Shown one piece after another: positions 1-6,178 of a stretch of 7,164 nt of DNA. The position numbers and the translations under genes are program-made. The stretch spans positions 1 through 7,164 of the forward strand of contig CALMGA010000368.1 in assembly GCA_937863205.1 (NCBI GenBank), read 5' to 3'. The stretch comes from an uncultured Beijerinckiaceae bacterium. Lineage in GTDB: Bacteria > Pseudomonadota > Alphaproteobacteria > Rhizobiales > Beijerinckiaceae. Every line of letters begins with the position of its first letter. The stretch's first letter is position 1. The notes below the pieces were generated by a model. The model did no database searches. It was given only the letters and a program-made list of their open reading frames with translations, and was not told the DNA's origin.

Positions 1-1430
1 TGCACGCCCGGCTGATCGTGGTGCTCAACGACAACGACATGTCGATCGCCCCGCCGGCGGGGGCGCTTTCGGCCTACCTCGCCCGCCTGGTCTCGGGCGG
101 CACCTACCGCACCGTGCGCGAGGCCGCCAAGCAGATGGGCAAGCACCTGCCCAAGTTCGTCTACAACCGCGCCCGCAAGACCGAAGAGTTCGCGCGGAGC
201 CTGCTGACGGCGGGCGGCACCCTGTTCGAGGAGCTGGGCTTCTACTACGTCGGCCCGATCGACGGCCACAACCTCGACCACCTGCTGCCCGTGCTCAAGA
301 ACGTGCGCGATTCCGATACCGGCCCGATCCTGGTCCACGTCGTCACCCAGAAGGGCAAGGGCTACGCTCCCGCCGAGGCCAACCACGAGAAGTACCACGC
401 CGTGGTGCCCTTCGACGTCATCACCGGCACCCAGAACAAGCCCAAGGCCAACGCGCCCTCCTACACGCGGGTGTTCGCCGATGCGCTGATCACCGAAGCG
501 GCCGACGACGACAAGATCGTCGCCGTGACGGCGGCCATGCCCAACGGCACCGGCCTCGACCTCTTCGCCAAGGCCTACCCCGACCGCTGCTTCGACGTCG
601 GCATCGCCGAGCAGCACGCCGTGACCTTCTGCGCCGGCCTCGCCACCGAAGGCTACAAGCCCTTCGCCACCATCTACTCGACCTTCCTGCAGCGGGCCTA
701 CGACCAGGTGGTGCACGACGTCGCCATCCAGAACCTGCCCGTGCGCTTCGCCATCGACCGCGCCGGCCTCGTGGGCGCCGACGGGGCGACCCATGCCGGC
801 TCCTTCGACACGGCCTATCTCGGCATTCTGCCCAACATGGTGGTGATGTCGCCGGCCGATGAGTCCGAGCTGGTGCACATGGTCGCCACCGCCGCCGCCT
901 ACGACGACGGCCCGATCGCCTTCCGCTACCCGCGCGGCGAAGGCGTCGGCGTGGAGCTGCCGAAGAAGGGCGAGATCCTGGAGATCGGCCGCGGCCGCAC
1001 CGTGCGCGAGGGCAAGCAGGTCGCCATCCTCTCCTTCGGCACCCGCTTGAAGGAGGCGATGCTCGCCGCCGAGGACCTGGAAAAGCACGGCATCAACGCC
1101 ACCGTCGCCGACGCCCGCTTCGCCAAGCCCCTCGACATGGTTCTGATCCGCAAGCTCGTCGCCGATCACGAGGTGCTGATCACGGTGGAAGAAGGCTCGG
1201 TCGGCGGCTTCGGCTCCTTCGTCCAGCAAGCCCTGATGGACGAAGGCGCCTTCGACCACGGCCGGCTGCGGTTCCGCTCGATGGTGCTGCCCGACCACTT
1301 CATCGAGCACGACAAGCCGGAAAAGCTCTACGCCGCCGCCGGCCTCGACGCCAAGGGCATCGTGGCCAAGGTGCTGGACACGCTGGGCCAGGCGGACACG
1401 ATCCGCGGGCCGCGCAGCCTCAGGGCGTAA
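1..1430 (+). CDS. dxs: 1-deoxy-D-xylulose-5-phosphate synthase, C-terminal part (5' end outside window)
   Basis: Dxs condenses pyruvate and glyceraldehyde 3-phosphate, using thiamine diphosphate and Mg2+, to make DXP, the first step of the MEP isoprenoid pathway and a precursor for thiamine and pyridoxal phosphate; it is cytosolic. The frame is open from the window edge (first full codon at position 3) to TAA at 1428-1430, about 475 residues. The family is usually about 640 residues, so roughly the first 165 are missing, including the GDG part of the cofactor motif. Visible hallmarks are LNDNDMSI (the Asn end of the cofactor motif) at 24-47, GPIDGHN near 256, GIAEQHA with the catalytic Glu codon at 609-611, GADGATHAG near 775, FRYPRGEG near 922 and EEGSVGGFG near 1190. 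The order is end of domain I, transketolase pyrimidine-binding domain, then transketolase C-terminal domain. No frameshift is seen. A GTG at 18 is internal, not a start. Identification is secure from the motifs. Confidence 0.97.
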   Translation, partial: HARLIVVLNDNDMSIAPPAGALSAYLARLVSGGTYRTVREAAKQMGKHLPKFVYNRARKTEEFARSLLTAGGTLFEELGFYYVGPIDGHNLDHLLPVLKNVRDSDTGPILVHVVTQKGKGYAPAEANHEKYHAVVPFDVITGTQNKPKANAPSYTRVFADALITEAADDDKIVAVTAAMPNGTGLDLFAKAYPDRCFDVGIAEQHAVTFCAGLATEGYKPFATIYSTFLQRAYDQVVHDVAIQNLPVRFAIDRAGLVGADGATHAGSFDTAYLGILPNMVVMSPADESELVHMVATAAAYDDGPIAFRYPRGEGVGVELPKKGEILEIGRGRTVREGKQVAILSFGTRLKEAMLAAEDLEKHGINATVADARFAKPLDMVLIRKLVADHEVLITVEEGSVGGFGSFVQQALMDEGAFDHGRLRFRSMVLPDHFIEHDKPEKLYAAAGLDAKGIVAKVLDTLGQADTIRGPRSLRA

Positions 1431-1743
1431 GGGGCGGCATCGAGGGTTCGCGCCTGAAGCAGCGGACCCGCCGATGATCGACGACATGCGTGCGCCTGAT
1501 GCCGGCTGCGTGTCCGCCTCCGTGCGCGCCATCGCCCCCTCCCCCGTTGCGCGGAAACGGACACCTCCGCCATCGGCCAGCCATTCGCGCGGGCCGACCG
1601 GTCCGGCTTGACCCATGGCGGATCGGCGCGAGCCGACCGATCCTCTGCAGGTGCGATCACGCGCCCGTCGATGGCCTCGCGACAGGCTGCCGACGCCGAC
1701 CCGGACGGCTCGCCGCGACCGAAACCTCCTCGCTTCCGACGAG

Positions 1744-1936
1744 GTGAACGGCAAGCCGGCCGCCCTCACCGCCGGCCTGATCGGCGGCACCCGCACCGTC
1801 ACGCTGGCCTGGGTGGTCCTGGGCCCGCACGTCTCGCCGATGGCCGACCTGTTCCTCGCCTCCAGCAGGGTCGCCGAAGACACGGCGCCGGGGCTGAGCA
1901 AGTGGCTGCGGTCCGGCCTGTTCGGCGCCGGCGACC
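1744..1936 (+). pseudogene. possible coding remnant or small unknown gene
   Basis: Read in the frame of GTG 1744, about 64 consecutive codons have G or C in the third position with essentially one exception (a GAA), the same bias as the real genes here. Both flanks in this frame are less biased. The predicted peptide has a possible hydrophobic stretch (GLIGGTRTVTLAWVVLG) and then an amphipathic part ending near SKWLRSGLFGAGD. I do not recognise the family. No good ribosome binding site precedes GTG 1744 or the in-frame ATG at 1615. The frame stays open to 2199, which would overlap the next gene by about 60 bases. After about 1937 the GC3 pattern is at least as good in the next frame (+1), which would fit a frameshift in a decaying gene. 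It could also be a genuine small membrane protein, or chance. The boundaries are those of the biased stretch, not of a proven gene. Confidence 0.25.
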
Positions 1937-2117
1937 GTGCAGCCGGTCGCGGCGCCGAAGCCGGCCGCTTGGCGGCGGGCCAACCGCCCGCCCCGGTCCC
2001 CAACCGATGTCACCGCGCCCGCGCCCGGAACGTCGCCCGGGGGGGCCGTTCGCGACGGGCTGCGCCGACTGGCCCCGCTGCATCCATGCTCGGGGCGTGC
2101 TATGCCCGGCCTCGCTC

Positions 2118-2124
2118 GGAAGGA
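2118..2124 (+). promoter_or_regulatory. likely ribosome binding site for the [2Fe-2S] subunit gene
   Basis: GGAAGGA lies 13 bases before ATG 2138, a rather long spacing, and 22 bases before the in-frame ATG 2147. An in-frame ATG at 2102 lies upstream of this site and has no comparable purine box. This is why 2138 was chosen, with moderate certainty; translation may be weak. Confidence 0.4.
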
Positions 2125-2137
2125 TGTGCTTTCCCGG

Positions 2138-2608
2138 ATGAAGCCGATGAACCAGACGCTGCACCTCAATGGCGCGACGCGCGCCGTCGTGGTCGATGAT
2201 CCCGATACGCCCCTCCTTTACGTCCTGCGCGACCAGCTCGGGCTGCACGGACCCCGGTTCGGCTGCGGCCTCGGCCAGTGCGGCGCCTGCACGGTGCACC
2301 TCGACGGTCAGGCGATCCGCTCCTGCATCACGCCGGTGTCGAGCGTCGGCGAGGGCAGGATCGTGACGCTGGAAGGGCTGGGCACGCTCGACAAGCCGCA
2401 TCCCGTGCAGGCCGCCTTCATCGCCGAGCAGGCCGTGCAGTGCGGATACTGCATCAACGGCATGATCATGCAGAGCGCCGCCTTTCTCAAGGACAACCCC
2501 AAGCCCAGCGCCGACGAGGTCAAGGCGGCGCTGGCCAACAACCTGTGCCGCTGCGGCACCCACCTGCGCATCGTGCGCGCGGTGCAGCGCGCCGCCCAGG
2601 CGATCTAA
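2138..2608 (+). CDS. [2Fe-2S] subunit of a molybdenum hydroxylase (IorA / NicA / CoxS type)
   Basis: This is the small iron-sulfur subunit of a xanthine-oxidase-family enzyme; it passes electrons from the molybdenum centre through two [2Fe-2S] clusters. The product is 156 residues, normal for isoquinoline 1-oxidoreductase alpha subunits and relatives. The N-terminal plant-ferredoxin-like domain carries Cys43, Cys48, Cys51 and Cys63 (FGCGLGQCGAC, then RSC). The C-terminal helical domain carries Cys102, Cys105, Cys137 and Cys139 (QCGYC and LCRCG). All eight cluster ligands are present, so it looks functional. It has no signal peptide; in periplasmic members this subunit is thought to be exported folded together with its Tat-bearing partner. 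The start is ATG 2138; ATG 2147 is an alternative that removes three residues. The partner subunit follows after an unusually long 216-base spacer. Substrate cannot be read from this subunit, so no gene symbol is given. Confidence 0.94.
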   Translation: MKPMNQTLHLNGATRAVVVDDPDTPLLYVLRDQLGLHGPRFGCGLGQCGACTVHLDGQAIRSCITPVSSVGEGRIVTLEGLGTLDKPHPVQAAFIAEQAVQCGYCINGMIMQSAAFLKDNPKPSADEVKAALANNLCRCGTHLRIVRAVQRAAQAI

Positions 2609-2653
2609 GCAGGTTTCGCAAAAGTGCCCCGCGGTTTCGCGATCGAAACCTGC
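2609..2653. repeat. palindromic intergenic repeat directly after the [2Fe-2S] subunit gene
   Basis: GCAGGTTTCG at 2609-2618 is the exact reverse complement of CGAAACCTGC at 2644-2653, giving a 10-base-pair stem. The enclosed 25 bases contain AAAAGTG and GCGGTTTCGCG. This layout (stem, AAAAGTG, GCGGTTT, closing stem) resembles the palindromic intergenic elements that recur through Hyphomicrobiales genomes; that resemblance is from memory. The element starts on the base after the TAA stop, so its RNA hairpin could protect or end the first gene's transcript. There is no T-tract, so it is not a classical intrinsic terminator. Confidence 0.6.
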
Positions 2654-2720
2654 GGCTTGTCCGAAACCTCAGCGGGTGAAGCTTTGGCCGGCCAACGCGA
2701 ACCTGCTCAGAACAACGGAC

Positions 2721-2747
2721 AGTCGATCGGACCCGGTCCGATAGTCT
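2721..2747. promoter_or_regulatory. operator-like palindrome between the two enzyme subunit genes
   Basis: ATCGGACC-C-GGTCCGAT at 2726-2742 is a perfect 8-base inverted repeat around one central base. Three further symmetric pairs in the flanks (2724/2744, 2722/2746 and 2721/2747) extend it imperfectly to 27 bases. One more copy of the half-site GGTCCGAT lies at 2797-2804, 62 bases away and in the same orientation as the right arm, just before the ribosome binding site of the molybdopterin subunit. Such symmetry suits a dimeric repressor or activator (for example TetR, MarR or GntR type), but no regulator gene is in the window. It could instead form a short RNA hairpin, though a one-base loop is not possible without opening the inner pairs. 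Confidence 0.45.
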
Positions 2748-2762
2748 CGCTTGTCGTGCCGC

Positions 2763-2774
2763 ATCGAAACCTGC
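2763..2774 (+). repeat. second copy of a 12-base motif from the palindromic repeat
   Basis: ATCGAAACCTGC occurs here and at 2642-2653, where it forms the right arm of the palindromic repeat. The copy is therefore also an exact 10-base inverted match to the left arm at 2609-2618, so 2609-2774 is bracketed by inverted ends. This may be a partial second repeat unit or the far end of a small composite element. Confidence 0.4.
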
Positions 2775-2798
2775 CGAAAACCGCCGCGCCCGTTTCGG
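2774..2798 (+). other. hairpin ahead of the molybdopterin subunit ribosome binding site
   Basis: CCGAAA at 2774-2779 pairs with TTTCGG at 2793-2798, and after a bulged A the C at 2781 can pair with G 2792. It overlaps the GGTCCGAT half-site by two bases and ends 13 bases before the AGGAG at 2812-2816. It could modulate translation or be chance. Confidence 0.25.
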
Positions 2799-2824
2799 TC
2801 CGATGCTCTTGAGGAGCCGCCGCC

Positions 2825-5107
2825 ATGAAAGCTCGAATGAACGTCCACCTCGACCGCCGCGCCCTGCTCGCCGGCCTCGGCTCGCTCACCGTGGCCTTCA
2901 GCCTGCGTCCGGCGCTGGCCGACCCGGCGCAGGACCTCGCCACGCTGGAGGTCAACAAGGTCTACGCCGGCAAATCGGTCGCGTCGACCGAGGTCGACGC
3001 CTATCTCGCCATCGACGCGCAGGGCAAGGTGACGCTGTTTTCCGGCAAGGTGGATCTCGGCACCGGCGTGGAAACGGCGCTGACGCAGATGGTCGCCGAG
3101 GAACTCGACGTGCCGATGGCGGATGTGGCGGTGATCCAGGGCGACACGCTCCTGACCCCCGACCAGGACCCGTCCTACGGGTCCAACAGCATCCAGAAGG
3201 GCGGGCTGCAGATCCGCCAGGCCTGCGCCACGGCGCGCCACGCGCTGCTCGCCGAGGCGGCGGATCGCCTGGGCCAGCCGGTCGATCGCCTCGCCGTGCG
3301 CGCCGGCGTGATCGGGCCCAAGGACGGCCACTTGGACGGTGAAACGGAGGGCAAGACCATCGGCTACGGCGAGCTGATCGGCGGGCGTCGCTTCAGCCTC
3401 AAGCTCGACCCCAAGGCGCCGTCCAAGAACCCCGACGGCTTCACGGTCGTCGGCAAGCCCGTGGCCCGGCTCGACATCCCGCCCAAATGCGTGGGCGGCT
3501 TCACCTACATGCAGGATGTGCGCGTGCCCGGCATGCTGCACGGCCGCGTCGTGCGCCCGCCCGGCATCGGGGCGACGCTGAACGGCGTCGACGAGGCGTC
3601 GGTCGGCGACATCCCCGGGCTGGTGAAGGTCGTCCGCCTGGGCAACTTCCTCGGCGTGGTGTGCAAGGGCGAATGGGCGGCGATCAAGGCGGCGCGGCAG
3701 CTCAAGGCCGACTGGTCGGACTGGCAGGGCCTGCCCGATCAGGCCAAGCTTTGGGACCACGTGCGCGGGACCAAGGTCGCCAAGGAGGACGTCACCAGCA
3801 ACGTCGGCATCTTCGCCTCGGGCGCCGACGCGCTCGCCCCCGGCAACCTCCCCGAGGGCGCGCGGCGCTTCAAGGCGTCCTACGACTTCACCCTCCACAC
3901 CCACGGCTCGATCGGCCCGTCCTGCGCCATCGCCGACGTGCGCGACGGCGCTTTGACCTGCTGGACGGCGTCGCAGGCGACGCACAACCTCGCCAAGCAG
4001 CTCGCCCTGATGACCGGCCTCGCGCCCGACAAGGTCCGCTGCATCTACGCCGAGGGTTCGGGCTGCTACGGCCGCAACGGCCACGAGGACGCGGCCGGCG
4101 ACGCCGTGCTGCTGTCGCGGGCTGTCGGCGCGCCGGTGCGGGTGCAGTGGAGCCGGGCCGACGAGCACGGCTGGGATCCCAAAGGACCGCCGACGCTGGT
4201 CGACATGGAGGCGGCGCTCGATGCCCACGGCGACGTGGTCGCGTGGTCGTCGCAGTTCTTCATCCCGCAGGGCGCGGCCGGCTTCGTGCCGCTGGTGCCG
4301 GCGTCGCTGGCTGCCCTGCCGCACACCACCGTTCTGTCGCCGGGAGGCATCACCGGCAACACGGCGATCCAATACGCCATCCCCAACATCCGCACGGTGG
4401 CGCACCGGTTGGAAACGACGCCGCTGCGCCCGTCCTGGATCCGCACGCCGGGGCGGATGCAGAACACCTATGCCAACGAAAGCTTCCTCGACGAGCTGGC
4501 GCTCGCCGCCGGCGTCGACCCCTTCGAGTACCGGCGCAAGCTGCTGACCGACAAGCGCGGGCTGGAGCTGCTCGACCGGCTGCGGGAGGTGGCGAAGTGG
4601 CAGACGCCCGACCCCAAGCGCGACCGCTCGGGGGCGGTGCTGACCGGGCGCGGCATGGCCTACGTGAAATACGAGCTGATCCGCACCTACGTCGGCGGCA
4701 TCGCCGAGGTGGCCGTCGACCGCCACACGGGCGCGATCCGCTGCACCCGCTTCACCGTGGTGCAGGACTGCGGCCAGATCATCAACCCCGACGGCATCCG
4801 CAACCAGCTCGAAGGCAACGTGATCCAGACGGTGAGCCGCACCCTGCTGGAGGAAGTCACGTTCGACCGGGCCAACGTTACCAGCCTCGACTGGGCGAGC
4901 TATCCCATCCTCACCTTCCCCGACCTGCCGGAGGTGGTGACCGACCTGATCGACCGCCCGCACGAACCGCCGTGGGGTGCCGGCGAACCTTCCGCCGCCA
5001 TCGTGCCGCCGGCGATCTGCAACGCCGTCGCCGACGCGCTCGGCGTCCGCTTGCGCTCGATCCCGTTCAAGCCGGAAAAGGTGAAGGCGGCCCTGGGGCA
5101 GATCTGA
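2825..5107 (+). CDS. molybdopterin-binding catalytic subunit of a Tat-exported molybdenum hydroxylase (IorB / NicB type)
   Basis: This is the large catalytic subunit of a xanthine-oxidase-family hydroxylase, which inserts water-derived oxygen into an N-heterocycle or aldehyde. The 760 residues match the IorB family (about 750-800). The N-terminus is Tat-like: Arg11-Arg12 in LDRRALLAG, a hydrophobic core, then a likely ALA cleavage site at 30-32, so the enzyme should act in the periplasm. Family segments in order are KVDLGTGVETALTQM (75-89) and GDT...SYGSNSIQKGG (106-127); GSGCYGRNGHEDAAGD (411-426) and VQWSRADEHGW (440-450); LRPSWIRTPG with ESFLDELA (534-559); DCGQIINPDG and QLEGNVIQ (648-668); and GAGEPSAAIVPP (718-729), whose Glu721 fits the catalytic glutamate. 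The GGGFGGK-type cofactor loop of xanthine dehydrogenase is replaced by GSGCYGRNG, as I recall for a subgroup of these enzymes. No CxxCH heme motif is present, unlike NicB proteins with fused cytochromes. AGGAG at 2812-2816 supports ATG 2825. The substrate is unknown. Confidence 0.92.
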   Translation: MKARMNVHLDRRALLAGLGSLTVAFSLRPALADPAQDLATLEVNKVYAGKSVASTEVDAYLAIDAQGKVTLFSGKVDLGTGVETALTQMVAEELDVPMADVAVIQGDTLLTPDQDPSYGSNSIQKGGLQIRQACATARHALLAEAADRLGQPVDRLAVRAGVIGPKDGHLDGETEGKTIGYGELIGGRRFSLKLDPKAPSKNPDGFTVVGKPVARLDIPPKCVGGFTYMQDVRVPGMLHGRVVRPPGIGATLNGVDEASVGDIPGLVKVVRLGNFLGVVCKGEWAAIKAARQLKADWSDWQGLPDQAKLWDHVRGTKVAKEDVTSNVGIFASGADALAPGNLPEGARRFKASYDFTLHTHGSIGPSCAIADVRDGALTCWTASQATHNLAKQLALMTGLAPDKVRCIYAEGSGCYGRNGHEDAAGDAVLLSRAVGAPVRVQWSRADEHGWDPKGPPTLVDMEAALDAHGDVVAWSSQFFIPQGAAGFVPLVPASLAALPHTTVLSPGGITGNTAIQYAIPNIRTVAHRLETTPLRPSWIRTPGRMQNTYANESFLDELALAAGVDPFEYRRKLLTDKRGLELLDRLREVAKWQTPDPKRDRSGAVLTGRGMAYVKYELIRTYVGGIAEVAVDRHTGAIRCTRFTVVQDCGQIINPDGIRNQLEGNVIQTVSRTLLEEVTFDRANVTSLDWASYPILTFPDLPEVVTDLIDRPHEPPWGAGEPSAAIVPPAICNAVADALGVRLRSIPFKPEKVKAALGQI

Positions 5108-5118
5108 ACGGCGGGCTG

Positions 5119-5134
5119 GGTGCCATCTGGCGCC
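5119..5134 (+). other. short hairpin after the molybdopterin subunit gene
   Basis: GGTGCC at 5119-5124 pairs with GGCGCC at 5129-5134 (one G-U pair) around a four-base loop, 11 bases after the stop. No T-tract follows, so it is at best a weak transcript-end structure. The rest of 5135-5248 shows nothing recognisable. Confidence 0.2.
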
Positions 5135-5248
5135 GCATGGCTCCGTCCGGCGGCATCGAGGGCGAAAGGCATCGCTTCGCTCATAAGATCTTGCCGATGA
5201 CGACCGCGTCGGGGCTCGCCCGCGGCCCGGCGAGGCAAGAAGAGCTTT

Positions 5249-5270
5249 CGTTAACCATGTTCGTTTACCG
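5249..5270 (+). promoter_or_regulatory. CtrA-like box (TTAACCAT) upstream of the beta-barrel gene
   Basis: TTAACCAT at 5251-5258 is an exact copy of the half-site reported for the alphaproteobacterial cell-cycle regulator CtrA. A related CGTTTACC follows 13 bases on (5262-5269), making an imperfect direct repeat of CGTTAACC. It is an AT-rich island in an otherwise very GC-rich region, about 40 bases before the chosen ATG 5299. The usual full CtrA site has TTAA spaced by seven bases, which this does not match. The box overlaps the alternative in-frame ATG 5257. Confidence 0.35.
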
Positions 5271-5298
5271 TTCCGGCAGGTTTTCCCGCAGGACCGCG

Positions 5299-6171
5299 AT
5301 GCGCCCGCTTGCTTCAACGATCCTCGCCGCAGCGCTGCTGCCGTGTCTTGCACTCGCCGGCGCCGCGCGCGGCGCCGATCTCGGCGGGGACGGGCTGCGC
5401 CCCGGTTTCGCACCGGACCTGCCGCCCGCCGCCTTCACCTGGACGGGCGCTCTGGTCGGCGTGCATCTCGGCGTCAACGTCGACGGCGGCAGCACGATCG
5501 GGCTCACCGGCAACGACGCCATCCTGCAGAGCAACACGAGCAACGGGCTGCGGCCGGGCGGCGAGCAGATCCACACCGGCGGCTTCACCGGCGGCGCCCA
5601 GGCCGGCTACAACTACGAGTTGCGTTCGCCCTTCGGCTTCGGCGACGCCGGCATCGTGGTCGGCGTCGAGACCGACATCGCCGCCACCGGCACCAGCGGC
5701 AGCGTCACCGCCACGAGCGACCGCGCCTCGACCTTCGCCTCGCGCACCGACTTCCTCGGCACGTTGCGCGCGCGCGTCGGTTACGCCTCCGGCCGGGTCC
5801 TGGTCTACGGCACGGGCGGCTTCGCCTACGGCGGCACCGCCGACAACACCAGTTTCCTCAACGGCGTCGGCCGGCAGATCTACCACGGCAGCAGCGATAC
5901 GATCCGCACCGGCTATGCGGTCGGCGGCGGCGTCGAGGTCGGCCTGCCGGGAACCCTGGTGCCCTACGGCCGCCTGAACGGCGACGTCGTCGCCAGACTG
6001 GAGTTCCTGCACTACGAACTCGGCGCCACCGCCAACACCCTCGCCAACAACGACGGCCTCGATCCCGGCTACACCCAGCGCACGCGCAACAGCGGCACCC
6101 TGGTGCGCGCCGGGCTGAGCTACAAGTTCGGCACGCTCAGCGCGCCGGCCCCGGTCGTCGCCCGCTATTGA
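5299..6171 (+). CDS. outer-membrane beta-barrel protein of the Omp25/RopB/Omp31 type, precursor
   Basis: A 290-residue precursor of a small monomeric outer-membrane barrel; in Hyphomicrobiales such proteins contribute to envelope integrity and host or environmental interaction. An N-terminal signal peptide runs from residue 1 to roughly 20-26 (MRPLAS, hydrophobic core, then ALAGAARGAD). It is followed by the family-typical proline-rich linker PDLPPAAFTWTG. The strand motifs are typical: GGFTGGAQAGYNYEL, VVGVETDIAATG, FLGTLRARVGYASG with VYGTGGFAYGG, GYAVGGGVEVGL, ARLEFLHYELG, and the closing GLSYKFG. The last residues, PAPVVARY, end in an aromatic residue as expected for barrel insertion. ATG 5299 is preferred because AGGA at 5290-5293 precedes it and it starts a clean signal peptide; ATG 5257 would add 14 residues (MFVYRSGRFSRRTA) and has a poorer binding site. 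Its stop lies seven bases from that of the convergent hydrolase gene. The exact role is unknown. Confidence 0.9.
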   Translation: MRPLASTILAAALLPCLALAGAARGADLGGDGLRPGFAPDLPPAAFTWTGALVGVHLGVNVDGGSTIGLTGNDAILQSNTSNGLRPGGEQIHTGGFTGGAQAGYNYELRSPFGFGDAGIVVGVETDIAATGTSGSVTATSDRASTFASRTDFLGTLRARVGYASGRVLVYGTGGFAYGGTADNTSFLNGVGRQIYHGSSDTIRTGYAVGGGVEVGLPGTLVPYGRLNGDVVARLEFLHYELGATANTLANNDGLDPGYTQRTRNSGTLVRAGLSYKFGTLSAPAPVVARY

Positions 6172-6178
6172 GCGCGCG

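Larger units (their letters stand above)
1431..2137. other. long intergenic stretch between dxs and the molybdenum hydroxylase genes
   Basis: About 700 bases without a gene I can name. Several frames are open on both strands, but most give arginine- and proline-rich translations typical of GC-rich shadow frames. Two local structures are visible: GGATCGG at 1621-region pairing loosely with CCGATCC at 1637-1643, and a tighter hairpin TCGGC-GCGA-GCCGA at 1623-1636 with a GNRA-type loop. A C-rich run followed by TTGCGCGG near 1540-1556 loosely resembles the hairpin material at 7051-7071. The only part with real coding character is 1744-1936, listed separately. No T-tract terminator follows the dxs stop, and no promoter could be called with confidence. 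Confidence 0.5.

Noticed and set aside
1937..2137. N-terminal extension of the [2Fe-2S] subunit frame
   Set aside because: The added residues are Pro/Ala/Arg-rich and absent from the family; the ferredoxin-like domain begins just after ATG 2138. The frame's GC3 bias is noted under the remnant at 1744-1936.
1799..2563. Minus-strand open frame across the gap and the [2Fe-2S] gene
   Set aside because: It overlaps a secure gene and shows no recognisable motif; its translation looks like a complement artefact.
5119..5134. Intrinsic terminator after the molybdopterin subunit gene
   Set aside because: The stem is only six pairs with a wobble and lacks a T-tract; kept only as a weak hairpin.
1434..5162. 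Shared 14-base string GGCGGCATCGAGGG after the dxs stop and again near 5149
   Set aside because: Short, GC-rich and without symmetry or extended similarity, so chance is the simplest explanation.
3487..5298. Upstream extension of the beta-barrel frame through most of the molybdopterin subunit gene
   Set aside because: The extension is Arg-rich shadow translation of the overlapping gene; the true product starts at a signal peptide at 5299.
5299..5380. Possible lipoprotein signal around Cys16 of the beta-barrel precursor
   Set aside because: The residue before Cys is Pro (LLPC), which does not fit a lipobox, and a normal signal peptidase I region follows.
2669..5413. A 914-codon open frame on the minus strand, covering the molybdopterin subunit gene
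   Set aside because: It is Arg/Gly/Val/Asp-rich with no family motif, while the plus strand here encodes a fully recognisable enzyme with a ribosome binding site. Long antisense frames are expected at this GC content.
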